This document shows, one piece after another, positions 36,111-44,680 of a stretch of 64,000 nt of DNA. Both the position numbers and the translations under genes were made by a program. Below the pieces are notes generated by a model. It saw only the letters and a list, made by a program, of their open reading frames with translations. It was not told the DNA's origin and searched no databases. The stretch is from the NCBI GenBank assembly GCA_937868075.1, contig CALMLL010000080.1, positions 1 through 64,000 on the forward strand, in the 5' to 3' direction. This stretch comes from an uncultured Marmoricola sp. GTDB taxonomy: Bacteria; Actinomycetota; Actinomycetes; Propionibacteriales; Nocardioidaceae. Numbering within the stretch: position 1 is the first letter of the stretch; each line of letters starts with the position of its first letter.

Positions 36111-37232
36111 TCAGCCGACGACCTTCGCCCAGTTCTTGGCGAGGTAGTCAGCGGCGGTCTTGTTCTGCTCCTCGGTCGGGGTCACCGGAGTGCCCGCGAC
36201 GGTGGGCAGTGCATCCCACTTGGCCTTGTCGATCGTGCCGGCCTTGGCCATGGCGTCGCCACGGATGGGCCGGGCACCGCCGGCGAGCCAGAGGTTCTGG
36301 CCCTCGTCGGAGTACAAGAACTCCTGCCACAACCGAGCAGCGGCCGGGTGCGGGGCGTCCTTGTTGATCGCCTGGAAGTAGTAACCGGCGATGGGGCTGC
36401 CGTCGGAGGGGACGACGACCTTCCAACTCGGCAGCTTCGCGGTCTCCGCGGCGTTGAGGTAGTCCCAGTCGAGGACGACCGGGGTCTGACCGGACTCGAT
36501 GGTGGCCGGGGTCGGGTCGACAGCGACGAAGTTGCCGGCCTTCTTGAGCTTCTCGAAGAAGTTCACGCCAGGGGCGATGTCGTCGGCAGATCCGCCGTTG
36601 GCCAGCGAAGCCATCATCACGCCGGAGAACGCAGCACCGGCCTGGGTCGGGTCACCGTTGAGGGCGACCGCACCCTTGAAGTCGGCGCCGAGGAGGTCGG
36701 AGAGCTTGGTGACGTCCGGAACCTTGTCGGAGTTGTAGCCGATGGACATGTAGCCGCCGTAGTCGTTGACCCAGAGACCGGTGTCCTCCTTGAAGCCAGC
36801 CGGGATGTCGGCCCACGTGGCCACCTTGTAGGGGGCGTACATGTCGGTGTTGGCAAGCGCGACCGACTGACCGATGTCGAAGACGTCGGGAGCGGTGGCC
36901 TTGCCCTTCTGTTGCTTCGCAGCGTTGATCTCGTCCTGGCTGGCGGCGTCGGGCTGGGCCGAGTTCACCTTGATCTTGTACTTGTCAGCGAAGGTCTTGA
37001 TGATTTCGCCGTAATTAGCCCAGGTCGGCGGGAGGGCGATGACGTTGAGTTCGCCTTCCTTCTGCGCGGCCTTGACGAGGGCGTCCATCCCGCCCATGTC
37101 ATCGGCGGAGGTGGCGGTGGCGGCCTTCGCTGCGGAGTCGCCACCCGAACTGCTGGGCGGCCCACAGGCGCTGAGGGCGAAAAGCGAAACCGAGGCGGTG
37201 ATGGCTACCCCGGCCAGACGAGTCAACTGCAT
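36111..37232 (-). CDS. ABC importer substrate-binding lipoprotein
   Basis: This is a 373-residue extracellular solute-binding protein. A type II signal peptide ends in the lipobox LSAC (about residues 21-24), followed by a Gly/Ser linker. It is therefore lipid-anchored outside the membrane. The mature part fits the family of PotD/FbpA-like proteins (LNVIALPPTWANYGEIIKTF, DVFDIGQSVAL, GNDY-like WVNDYGGYMSIGYNSDKVP). The start is ATG 37232, with a GGAAGG-rich sequence upstream. It leads the importer operon and diverges from dxr. Substrate could be a polyamine, an organic acid or phosphonate-like compound; nothing decides it. Confidence 0.88.
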   Translation of the reverse strand: MQLTRLAGVAITASVSLFALSACGPPSSSGGDSAAKAATATSADDMGGMDALVKAAQKEGELNVIALPPTWANYGEIIKTFADKYKIKVNSAQPDAASQDEINAAKQQKGKATAPDVFDIGQSVALANTDMYAPYKVATWADIPAGFKEDTGLWVNDYGGYMSIGYNSDKVPDVTKLSDLLGADFKGAVALNGDPTQAGAAFSGVMMASLANGGSADDIAPGVNFFEKLKKAGNFVAVDPTPATIESGQTPVVLDWDYLNAAETAKLPSWKVVVPSDGSPIAGYYFQAINKDAPHPAAARLWQEFLYSDEGQNLWLAGGARPIRGDAMAKAGTIDKAKWDALPTVAGTPVTPTEEQNKTAADYLAKNWAKVVG

Positions 37233-37404
37233 GGTGTGAACCCTTCCTTCGTGGCGACGGACCGGCCCGTCCACGTGGACGCGCCGACGGCCGTCGTGAG
37301 CGAGCCGGCCCGGAGGTCCGGCAGGCTTCGCTCGCGGCGGCCAACCGCTATAGGCCGAACGTAACGCAGCCGACACGGCGCGCACCCTCCGGTCAGGTTG
37401 CGTT

Positions 37405-37435
37405 TTGGTGACGAGTCCATGGCTGTTGAGACAAT
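37405..37435 (+). promoter_or_regulatory. dxr: Candidate dxr promoter, apparently leaderless
   Basis: TTGGTG (37405-37410) and GACAAT (37430-37435) are 19 bp apart. The dxr GTG at 37442 lies 6 nt after the -10, where transcription would start, so the message may be leaderless. No Shine-Dalgarno sequence is seen, which agrees. Motif-based call. Confidence 0.35.
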
Positions 37436-37441
37436 TAACTC

Positions 37442-38536
37442 GTGACCCCTCGCGAGATCGTCGTCCTCGGCTCCACCGGGAGCATCGGCACCCAGGCCCT
37501 CGACCTGGTCCGGGCCAACCCAGACCGGTTCCGGGTCGTGGGCCTGACCGCTGGCGGTGGCAACCCCGATCTTTTCGCAGCCCAGGTCCAAGAGTTCCGT
37601 CCCGTCGTACATGGCCTGGGGGAGGAGGCCTCCGTCGAGGCGGCGTCCCTGCCGTGCGACACGGTGCTCAATGGCATCACCGGGGCCGTCGGGCTGCGTC
37701 CCACGCTCGCGGCCCTGCAGGCTGGAAACACGTTGGCCCTCGCCAACAAGGAGAGCCTGATCATCGGTGGCGAGTTGGTCACCTCATTGGCCGCACCCGG
37801 CCAGATCGTGGCGGTGGATTCCGAGCACAGCGCGGTGGCCCAGTGCCTGCGCGGCGGCTCCTCGGCCGAGGTACGCCGACTGATCCTGACCGCCAGCGGT
37901 GGACCCTTCCGCGGTCGCAGTCGGGCCGAACTGGCCGATGTCACCGTCGCCGAGGCGCTCAACCACCCGACGTGGGACATGGGGCCGGTGATCACGATCA
38001 ACTCCGCGACCCTGGTCAACAAGGGGCTGGAGGTGATCGAGGCGCACCTGTTGTTCGGCATTCCCATGGACCGCATCGAGGTCGTGGTCCATCCCAGCAG
38101 CGTGGTGCACTCGATGGTGGAGTTCATCGACGGTTCCACGATGGTGCAGGCCAGCCCGCCCACGATGATGATTCCGCTCGCCCTCGGCCTGGCCTGGCCT
38201 GATCGGGTCCCCAACGCAGCCGTGCCGGTCGATTGGACCAACCCCAACACCTGGGAGTTCTTCCCCCTCGACGACGAGGCCTTCCCCGCCGTACGCCTGG
38301 CCCGCGAGGCCGGCAGCAGGGGCGGCACCGCGCCGGCGGTCTACAACGCCGCCAACGAGCGTTGCGTCCAGGCGTTTCGTGAGGGCGCGCTGCCGTTCGT
38401 GGGCATCGTCGACGTGGTCGAGCAGGTCTTGACCAGCCACGACGTAGGCTTGCCCGGCCCCCTCACCGTCGAGGACGTCTTCGCAGCCGATGCCTGGGCA
38501 CGTGCGGCTGCCACCGACTTGTTGGAGTCTGCGTGA
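37442..38536 (+). CDS. dxr: 1-deoxy-D-xylulose 5-phosphate reductoisomerase
   Basis: This is a 364-residue NADPH-dependent enzyme of the MEP isoprenoid pathway. N-terminal [17 protein letters not shown] binds NADPH. The [27 protein letters not shown] and TASGGPFRG motifs build the metal/substrate site, followed by [20 protein letters not shown]. The C-terminal helical domain is present. It is slightly shorter than the E. coli enzyme. It overlaps the rip gene by 4 bp. IspG of the same pathway is encoded at 39833 on the other strand. Confidence 0.95.
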   Translation: MTPREIVVLGSTGSIGTQALDLVRANPDRFRVVGLTAGGGNPDLFAAQVQEFRPVVHGLGEEASVEAASLPCDTVLNGITGAVGLRPTLAALQAGNTLALANKESLIIGGELVTSLAAPGQIVAVDSEHSAVAQCLRGGSSAEVRRLILTASGGPFRGRSRAELADVTVAEALNHPTWDMGPVITINSATLVNKGLEVIEAHLLFGIPMDRIEVVVHPSSVVHSMVEFIDGSTMVQASPPTMMIPLALGLAWPDRVPNAAVPVDWTNPNTWEFFPLDDEAFPAVRLAREAGSRGGTAPAVYNAANERCVQAFREGALPFVGIVDVVEQVLTSHDVGLPGPLTVEDVFAADAWARAAATDLLESA

Positions 38537-39840
38537 GCATCGGCACCATCGCGCTCTACTCCCTCGGAGTGCTGCTCTTCGTGCTCGGCCTTGCCGCCTC
38601 CATCGGCCTCCACGAATTCGGTCACCTGATCCCGGCCAAGCGTTTCGGCGTTCGGGTGCCGCAGTACTTCATCGGCTTCGGCCCCACCGTGTGGTCCCGC
38701 ACAGTGGGTGGCACCGAGTACGGCCTGAAGGGGATCCCTCTCGGGGGCTACGTCAAGCTCGTCGGGATGCTGCCACCGGCTTCTCCTCGCCATCCCGACA
38801 ACCGCCGCACGGCTCTGGGTCGGTTGGTCGCCGATGCCCGGGAGGCCGACCACGAACTCATCGATCCGAGTCTTCCCGGGCGTCCGCTCTACACGCTGCC
38901 TGTGTGGCAGAAGGTGGTCACCATGGCAGGTGGGCCGGTGACCAACCTGGTTCTGGCCTACGTGATCTTCGCGGCGATCTTCGGGTTCTACGGCACGCAC
39001 GAGATGAGTCAGAGCACGGTGATCGGCTCGGTGAGCCGTTGTGTCATTCCGGCCGATCAGGGCGGCCGCGACTGTCTGCCCGGCGATCCCGCCGCGCCGG
39101 CGTACCTCGCCGGCTTCAGGGCCGGAGACAAGGTGCTCTCCTTCAACGGCACCCCGGTGCACACTTGGGACGACCTGACCCCGCTGATCCGTAAGAACGG
39201 TGCGGCCACCGCCGACGTGGTCGTTCAGCGCGGTGGCGAGCAACTCACCTTGCATCCCACGACGGTGGTGTCGCTGCGCCCCGACGACAACAACCAGACG
39301 GCCTTCCACAAAGTCGGATTCCTAGGCGTCGGCCCGAGCATCGTTCGGGTGACCCACGGGCTCGGCTACACCACGGCGCAGATGGGCACGATGATCAAGG
39401 GCACCGCAAAGGTGCTGGTCTCGATGCCGGTCAAGCTCTACGGAGTGGCTCGCACCGCCTTGGGGCTGCAGCCGCGCGATCGTGAGGGGCCGATGAGCGT
39501 CATCGGTGCCGGGCGGGTCGCCGGTGAGATCGCAGCCACCGACGAGGTGTCGTCCTCGGCCAAGATCATCGGGGTCGCCTCGTTGCTGGCCTCGCTCAAC
39601 TTGTTCCTCGGGTTGTTCAACCTCGTCCCGTTGTTGCCGTTGGACGGCGGCCACATCGCGGGGGCGCTCTATGAAGGAGTCAAGCGGAGACTGGCCCGAC
39701 TCTTCGGTCGACCCGACCCTGGCCATGCCGATGTGGCCAGGCTGCTGCCGGTGGCCTACCTCGTGGGGGTGGCGTTCCTGGTGATGACCCTGCTGTTGGT
39801 CTACGTCGACCTGGTGGACCCGATCCGGATCTTCAGCTGA
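38533..39840 (+). CDS. rip: Site-2 intramembrane metalloprotease (RseP/Rip family)
   Basis: This is a 435-residue membrane zinc protease that cleaves transmembrane anti-sigma factors or other membrane substrates. The first transmembrane segment carries HEFGH ([18 protein letters not shown]). A PDZ-like domain lies in the middle ([19 protein letters not shown]). The second metal motif is [17 protein letters not shown]. It overlaps dxr by 4 bp and overlaps the convergent ispG 3' end by 8 bp. Confidence 0.92.
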   Translation: MSIGTIALYSLGVLLFVLGLAASIGLHEFGHLIPAKRFGVRVPQYFIGFGPTVWSRTVGGTEYGLKGIPLGGYVKLVGMLPPASPRHPDNRRTALGRLVADAREADHELIDPSLPGRPLYTLPVWQKVVTMAGGPVTNLVLAYVIFAAIFGFYGTHEMSQSTVIGSVSRCVIPADQGGRDCLPGDPAAPAYLAGFRAGDKVLSFNGTPVHTWDDLTPLIRKNGAATADVVVQRGGEQLTLHPTTVVSLRPDDNNQTAFHKVGFLGVGPSIVRVTHGLGYTTAQMGTMIKGTAKVLVSMPVKLYGVARTALGLQPRDREGPMSVIGAGRVAGEIAATDEVSSSAKIIGVASLLASLNLFLGLFNLVPLLPLDGGHIAGALYEGVKRRLARLFGRPDPGHADVARLLPVAYLVGVAFLVMTLLLVYVDLVDPIRIFS

Positions 39841-40984
39841 CGCTGACCGTCGGGCTGCCCTCGCCGGCAGCCTCCATCTCTTCGGCCAATCGCATGGCCT
39901 CTTCGATCAGGGTCTCCACGATCTGACTCTCGGGGACGGTCTTGATGACCTTGCCCTTGACGAAGATCTGTCCCTTGCCGTTGCCGCTGGCCACGCCGAG
40001 GTCGGCTTCGCGGGCCTCGCCGGGCCCGTTGACCACGCATCCCATGACGGCCACTCGCAGTGGCACCTCCAGCCCGTCCAGGCCGGCGGTCACCTCGTCG
40101 GCGAGTTTGTAGACGTCGACCTGGGCGCGACCACACGACGGGCAGGAAACGATCTCGAGTCGGCGCGGACGCAGGTTGAGGGACTCGAGGATCTGCAGCC
40201 CGACCTTGACCTCCTCCACCGGGGGAGCGCTCAGCGAGACCCGGATGGTGTCGCCGATGCCCTTGCCGAGCAGATAGCCGAAAGCGACGCTGGACTTGAT
40301 CGTTCCCTGGAATGCAGGGCCGGCTTCGGTGACTCCCAAGTGGAGGGGCCAGTCGCCCTTCGCCGCCAGCATCTCGTACGCCGTCGCCATGATCACCGGA
40401 TCGTTGTGTTTGACCGAGATCTTGAAGTCGTGGAAGTCGTGCTCCTCAAAAAGGCTCGCCTCCCACACGGCGCTCTCGACCAGGGCTTCGGGAGTGGCTT
40501 TGCCGTACTTCTCCAGCAGCCGCTTGTCGAGGGAACCCGCATTGACCCCGATCCGGATGGACGTGCCGTGGTCCTTGGCGGCCTGAGCGATCTCCTTGAC
40601 CTGGTCATCGAACTTCTTGATGTTGCCGGGGTTGACCCGCACCGCCGCACATCCGGCCTCGATCGCGGCGAACACGTAGCGAGGCTGGAAGTGGATGTCG
40701 GCGATGACCGGGATCTGCGACTTCGAGGCGATGGCGGGCAGCGCATCGGCATCGTCCTGGCTGGGGCAGGCAACCCGCACGATGTCGCAGCCGGAGGCGG
40801 TGAGTTCGGCGATCTGCTGGAGCGTGGAGTTGACGTCGGCGGTGAGAGTGGTGCACATCGACTGCACGCTGACCGGGGCATCGCCGCCGACGAGCACCTT
40901 GCCGACCTTGATCTGCCGGCTGGTGCGACGTGGTGACAAGACGGGCGGCGGGGCGGCAGGCATCCCCAGTGAGATCGCGGTCAT
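39833..40984 (-). CDS. ispG: 4-hydroxy-3-methylbut-2-en-1-yl diphosphate synthase IspG (GcpE)
   Basis: This is a 383-residue iron-sulfur enzyme of the MEP pathway converting MEcPP to HMBPP. The TIM-barrel part has [20 protein letters not shown] and [17 protein letters not shown]. The 4Fe-4S cysteines are in SCPSCGRAQ and [19 protein letters not shown]. It is on the minus strand, whereas the usual actinobacterial order is dxr-rip-ispG in one direction. Its stop overlaps the rip stop region by 8 bp. ATG at 40984. Confidence 0.95.
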   Translation of the reverse strand: MTAISLGMPAAPPPVLSPRRTSRQIKVGKVLVGGDAPVSVQSMCTTLTADVNSTLQQIAELTASGCDIVRVACPSQDDADALPAIASKSQIPVIADIHFQPRYVFAAIEAGCAAVRVNPGNIKKFDDQVKEIAQAAKDHGTSIRIGVNAGSLDKRLLEKYGKATPEALVESAVWEASLFEEHDFHDFKISVKHNDPVIMATAYEMLAAKGDWPLHLGVTEAGPAFQGTIKSSVAFGYLLGKGIGDTIRVSLSAPPVEEVKVGLQILESLNLRPRRLEIVSCPSCGRAQVDVYKLADEVTAGLDGLEVPLRVAVMGCVVNGPGEAREADLGVASGNGKGQIFVKGKVIKTVPESQIVETLIEEAMRLAEEMEAAGEGSPTVSVS

Positions 40985-41044
40985 GGTGGCAAGGCTACTG
41001 GCCGGGCCCGAGGGCGCCGTGGGGCCCGCCCGATCCGGCCGACG

Positions 41045-41977
41045 TCAAAACATCAGCGTGGCGAAGGTCTCGGTCTGCCGGAATCCGGCGCGGCGGTAGG
41101 CGGCTCGGGCGGCGAGGTTGTGGGCGTTGACATAGAGGCACACGGTGGGCGCGATTGTGGTGCGCACCTGGGAGACCACAGCTGCCATCGCCGCAGCGGC
41201 CAGCCCGCGACCGCGCAGATCCGGGCGGACCCACACCCCCTGGATCTGCGCGGCGTAGGCGGTGGCGCAGGCGACCTCGGCCTTGAAGACGACGCGGCCC
41301 TCCTCATCGAAGCGGGCGAACGACCAGCCACGGTCGATGAGCTGGGCGACCCGGGCCCGGTACATGGAGGCACCACCGGCGGCCTCGGGGGAGACCCCCA
41401 CCTCCTCGGTGTACATCGCCACGCTGGCCGGATAGAGCTCCCCGATCTCGTCGGGTCGGGTACGTCGAACCGATCGATCGGGCGGGAGCAAAGGGTCGTG
41501 GTCGATGACCAGATGGGGCTGATCCCAGCGCTCGTCGCGCGGCGCCTCCCAGACATGCTCGAGGTGGTCCCACATCCGTCGGACCTGCGAGACCGGCCCG
41601 ACCAACGTGGCGCACCCCCGGGCGTGCCGTTCGGCCCTGCGGGCGAAGGCGACCGCCGCCTCCGGGTCGGCCATGGCCGGCACGAGGTTGGCCGCCGAAT
41701 GGCATACCGAGCGCAGCCGCCCCTCGGAGTACCACCCCCACATCTCACCGCCCAGCCACCGCTTGTCCAGGCTGGTGACCATGGCCCGATAGTCGACGAA
41801 CACATTGGTGACCGGGTCAGCGGCAAGCAGCGTACGTACCTGCGGGAGGTCGGCCGGACCTAAGACCCGTAGCCCTTGGTCGCCGCGCAGCACGCGTTGA
41901 GCATAGGAGTTGGACGCGTCCAGTATCAGGCGAGGTGCTCGCGCCTCCTGTCCAAGTGTGAGCACAATGCATGCCAT
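41045..41977 (-). CDS. GNAT family N-acetyltransferase (ispG-linked type)
   Basis: This is a 310-residue protein as read from ATG 41977. The C-terminal GNAT domain has IQGVWVRPDLRGRGLAAAAM (acetyl-CoA loop) and NAHNLAARAAYRRAGF. The N-terminal half begins LRVLGPADLPQVRTLLAADP, as in actinobacterial GNAT proteins encoded beside ispG. Substrate unknown. The start is doubtful: the first 30 residues are atypical, and the ATG shares CCATGG with the divergent sigma-factor start. GTG 41893 would give about 282 residues and leave room for a promoter. Neither start has a good Shine-Dalgarno sequence. Confidence 0.82.
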   Translation of the reverse strand: MACIVLTLGQEARAPRLILDASNSYAQRVLRGDQGLRVLGPADLPQVRTLLAADPVTNVFVDYRAMVTSLDKRWLGGEMWGWYSEGRLRSVCHSAANLVPAMADPEAAVAFARRAERHARGCATLVGPVSQVRRMWDHLEHVWEAPRDERWDQPHLVIDHDPLLPPDRSVRRTRPDEIGELYPASVAMYTEEVGVSPEAAGGASMYRARVAQLIDRGWSFARFDEEGRVVFKAEVACATAYAAQIQGVWVRPDLRGRGLAAAAMAAVVSQVRTTIAPTVCLYVNAHNLAARAAYRRAGFRQTETFATLMF

Positions 41978-42560
41978 GGCCGATCAGAGCCAGCGCCTCG
42001 AACCGTCCCCATGGGACCTTGCGGCCGCGGCATTCCTCACCTGGCGGGGCGGTGATCGCGCCGCCCTGGACGAACTTGTCCGGGTGATGACTCCGATCTT
42101 GTGGCAGGTCGTGCGCAGCTACCGCCTCGATGCCGACGTCGCTGCCGACACGATCCAGGCGACCTGGTTGGCGTTCGTGCGCTCCCACGAGTCGATCGCC
42201 GACCCGCAAGCGGTCGGGAAATGGTTGACCACGTCGGCGCGTCGACTGGCCGCACGGGCCAGTGCGCGAGGTTCGACCGACCCGGTCGAGGACGAGGTCC
42301 TGCATCGCCAATTGCCGGCCCAGCGCTCTGCTGAGAGCACCGCGATCAGCAACGACGAGAACGCCAGGTTGTGGCGGGCCGTCCTCACCTTGGATGAGCG
42401 TTGTCAGCGACTGCTTCGCGTGGTCGCCTTCGAACAACGGCCGGACTATGAACGTCTGGCCGACGATCTCGGGATGCCTGTGGGCAGCATTGGCCCCACC
42501 CGGGGCAGGTGCCTGGCGAAACTACGCCGGGCTTTGGAGCCGGAAGGGGTCATCTCATGA
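41976..42560 (+). CDS. ECF-like RNA polymerase sigma factor
   Basis: This is a 194-residue sigma-70 family protein with regions 2 and 4 only. Region 2 is seen in WDLAAAAFLTWRGGDRAALD through AADTIQATWLAFV (with the -10-recognition helix). Region 4 is LADDLGMPVGSIGPTRGRCL followed by AKLRRAL, a typical -35-binding helix-turn-helix. The start is ATG 41976; ATG 41967 is also in frame. It overlaps the next gene by 4 bp (ATGA) and opens a four-gene operon with two proteases. No zinc-finger anti-sigma gene is adjacent, so control may run through the small protein and the proteases. Target promoters unknown. Confidence 0.88.
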   Translation: MADQSQRLEPSPWDLAAAAFLTWRGGDRAALDELVRVMTPILWQVVRSYRLDADVAADTIQATWLAFVRSHESIADPQAVGKWLTTSARRLAARASARGSTDPVEDEVLHRQLPAQRSAESTAISNDENARLWRAVLTLDERCQRLLRVVAFEQRPDYERLADDLGMPVGSIGPTRGRCLAKLRRALEPEGVIS

Positions 42561-43045
42561 GCGACGACGAACAGTTGTTTGCCGAGCTCCGCACGATGTG
42601 GGTCGAACGCGACCCGATGCCGGAGGGCCTCGACGATCTGGTGATCGCCGCCCTCGCAGCCGAAGACATCGACATGGAGTACGAACTCCTCTTCCTCGTC
42701 GAGCGCGACCAACAGTTCGCCGGGGCGCGCACGACCACCTCAACATCGGCCCAGACGGCGTTGAGCAGCAAACTGGAGTTCAGCAATGGCACCGTGACCG
42801 TGCTGCTCAGAATCGCCGGCGGTCAGGTCGGAACCAGCCGCATCGACGGGTGGGTCACACCGGCCCAGACGATGACCGCGCGGGTCGTCGTGAAGACCTG
42901 GGTGGGGGAGACCTTCGAGCACGAAGTCGGCGTACAAGACGGGCGGTTCGTGCTCGCGGAGGTGCCACACGGGCTGGTACGAATCTGGTTGAGCCCGCAG
43001 TCCTCGCGCGCCAAGCCGCTGGCCACACCATTGTTCGAGATCTAG
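42557..43045 (+). CDS. Small two-part protein between sigma factor and proteases (candidate anti-sigma or protease substrate)
   Basis: This 162-residue protein has an acidic helical N-terminal part (about 1-55: DEQLFAELRTMWVERDPMPE, then a Leu/Ala/Asp-rich helix). A linker at about 56-68 (AGARTTTSTSAQ) and a beta-rich C-terminal part (about 72-155, with DGWVTPAQTMTARVVVK and DGRFVLAEVPHGLVRIWL) follow. There is no membrane segment or signal peptide. I know no named family. From memory it resembles small proteins accompanying sigma/CHAT gene sets in streptomycetes. It is translationally coupled to the sigma factor by ATGA (start 42557) and lies 29 bp before the S8 protease. An anti-sigma or cleavage-substrate role is inference. 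Confidence 0.75.
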   Translation: MSDDEQLFAELRTMWVERDPMPEGLDDLVIAALAAEDIDMEYELLFLVERDQQFAGARTTTSTSAQTALSSKLEFSNGTVTVLLRIAGGQVGTSRIDGWVTPAQTMTARVVVKTWVGETFEHEVGVQDGRFVLAEVPHGLVRIWLSPQSSRAKPLATPLFEI

Positions 43046-43074
43046 CCGAGACCGACACCAAGGGGACCACATCG

Positions 43075-44676
43075 ATGAATGCCGACGAGACCAGTCAGGC
43101 CGCAGACAACACCAAGGCTGGGCCATCTCGTTCAAGGGGCGCCGAACGCGCGCTCTGGCGTGACCCGATGCCGCCCAGCAAGACCTATCTGGATCAGGTC
43201 TCAGGCCGTGTCCTGGACCCGGCCACGGCGGTGCCGGTCCCAGGGGTGAGCCCTCGCCCCACTGTGTACGTCGGCCAGCAACTCAACATCTCTCGGTTCT
43301 TCGACGTGCCCGATCTGGTCGCCAAGCTGAGTGAGGTCGCCAGGGGTCTGGGGTGGCGTCTGGAAGTGGTGGAGGACACGTCAGAAGCCGATCTGGCCGA
43401 AGCAGGACTGGGCCTGGTCAAGGTGCGTCTGTTCGTCGCCGACGCCACGTCGACGCGTGCCCCCGATGCGTGGGCGCTGCTGCAGAACGCGCGCGCCACG
43501 TTCGGCATCGAAGCGATGCAGGGTGTGGGTCTGGAGCACATGCTCTTCATCCGACCGATCACCCCCAGCCCGTACCACACGCCGTCGCCCTACCACACCC
43601 CCTCGCCCTACCACACGCCGTCGCCCTACCACACCCCCTCGCCCTACGGGTACGACGGCCGCGAGCCCGTGGCCTACGTCGGACCACAGCCGCAGCGTCG
43701 CCCCAACGAGGCGATCCCGGGCCGTCGAGTGGTCGTGGCCATCCTCGACACCGGCTGCGGCAAGCACCCGTGGCTCGACGGTGTGGTCCGCACCGACGTG
43801 CGCCCTGGAGGAGTCCCGATCGGCTACACCGACCCGGCGACCGATCCCGAACACCACCCCGACCAGGTCGGTCAACTCGACGGGATCATCGATGAATACT
43901 CCGGGCACGGCACCTTCATCGCCGGCCTGATCCACCAGGCATGCCCCGATGCCGACATCGTGTCGTGGCGCATCGTCGGCTCCAACGGCCCGATCGTGGA
44001 GTCCGACCTGGTCCGGGCGCTGGCTCGGATCGCGCTGGCCGCCGAGCGCCACCGTGCTGGAGACCCGCGCGGCCAGGCGATCGATGTCTTGAGCCTGTCG
44101 CTGGGTTACTACCACGAGACGCCGGAGGACTACCTCTTCGACCCCACGATGTACGGGATCCTCAAGCGGCTCACCGATTGCGGCACCGTGGTGGTCTGCT
44201 CCGCCGGGAACGACGGCACTGCGCGACCGATGTTCCCCGCGGCTTTCGGGCCGTGGAGTGACGGAACCGGGCCCACCCCCTGGGACGGGGTGTCCCTGCC
44301 GATCATCTCGGTGGGGGCGCTCAACCCCAACCGGGACACCGACGCCCTGTTCTCCAACGCCGGGCCCTGGGTGCGCCAATACACCTTGGGGGCCCGAGTG
44401 CTCAGCACCTTGCCGACGATGTTCCAGGGCGGGCTCCAACCCCTGGCCCGCACCAAGGCCTTCGGCCGAGTGCGCGAGTCGGTCGATCCCGACGATTTCC
44501 GCGGCGGGTTCGCCACCTGGAGCGGAACCTCGTTCGCGGCGCCGCTGCTGGCCGGTCAGATCGCGGCCCACCTCGTCGACCGCGTGGGATCGGCCGACAA
44601 CCCGATCGCGGTGAAGGAAGCAGTGGAGATCGCGTGGTCCGCGCTGGCCGAGGAGACCGACCTCAGGCCACTATGA
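43075..44676 (+). CDS. Subtilisin-like serine protease (S8 family) with TPSPYH repeat linker
   Basis: This is a 533-residue S8 protease with the full triad: Asp225 (VVAILDTGCGKHPW), His278 (EYSGHGTFIAGLI) and Ser486 (WSGTSFAAPLLAG), plus the oxyanion Asn379 (VVCSAGNDG). There is no signal peptide, so it should act in the cytoplasm. Residues 1-160 form an N-terminal region containing VYVGQQLNISRF and MQGVGLEHMLFIRP, possibly a prodomain or sensor. Residues 163-192 are five TPSPYH-type hexapeptides, and the catalytic domain follows. AGGGG (43061-43065) precedes ATG 43075. TPR-CHAT starts 4 bp after the stop. The tyrosine/proline linker could be a cleavage or binding site. Confidence 0.9.
   Translation: MNADETSQAADNTKAGPSRSRGAERALWRDPMPPSKTYLDQVSGRVLDPATAVPVPGVSPRPTVYVGQQLNISRFFDVPDLVAKLSEVARGLGWRLEVVEDTSEADLAEAGLGLVKVRLFVADATSTRAPDAWALLQNARATFGIEAMQGVGLEHMLFIRPITPSPYHTPSPYHTPSPYHTPSPYHTPSPYGYDGREPVAYVGPQPQRRPNEAIPGRRVVVAILDTGCGKHPWLDGVVRTDVRPGGVPIGYTDPATDPEHHPDQVGQLDGIIDEYSGHGTFIAGLIHQACPDADIVSWRIVGSNGPIVESDLVRALARIALAAERHRAGDPRGQAIDVLSLSLGYYHETPEDYLFDPTMYGILKRLTDCGTVVVCSAGNDGTARPMFPAAFGPWSDGTGPTPWDGVSLPIISVGALNPNRDTDALFSNAGPWVRQYTLGARVLSTLPTMFQGGLQPLARTKAFGRVRESVDPDDFRGGFATWSGTSFAAPLLAGQIAAHLVDRVGSADNPIAVKEAVEIAWSALAEETDLRPL
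43561..43650 (+). repeat. Five 18-bp in-frame repeats (TPSPYH) with alternating 36-bp higher-order unit
   Basis: Units at 43561, 43579, 43597, 43615 and 43633 encode TPSPYH four times and then TPSPYG. Units 2 and 4 are identical, and units 3 and 5 share ACCCCCTCGCCCTAC, so the array grew by 36-bp duplication. It lies between the N-terminal region and the protease domain of the S8 protein. Confidence 0.9.
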
Positions 44677-44680
44677 GCAT

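Noticed and set aside
36348..37364. 338-codon plus-strand frame over the substrate-binding protein gene
   Set aside because: Val/Gly-rich mirror frame. The minus-strand lipoprotein has a signal peptide, lipobox and operon context.
43561..43650. Short repeats considered as a CRISPR-like array
   Set aside because: Units are contiguous 18-mers without spacers and translate in frame as TPSPYH inside the protease gene.
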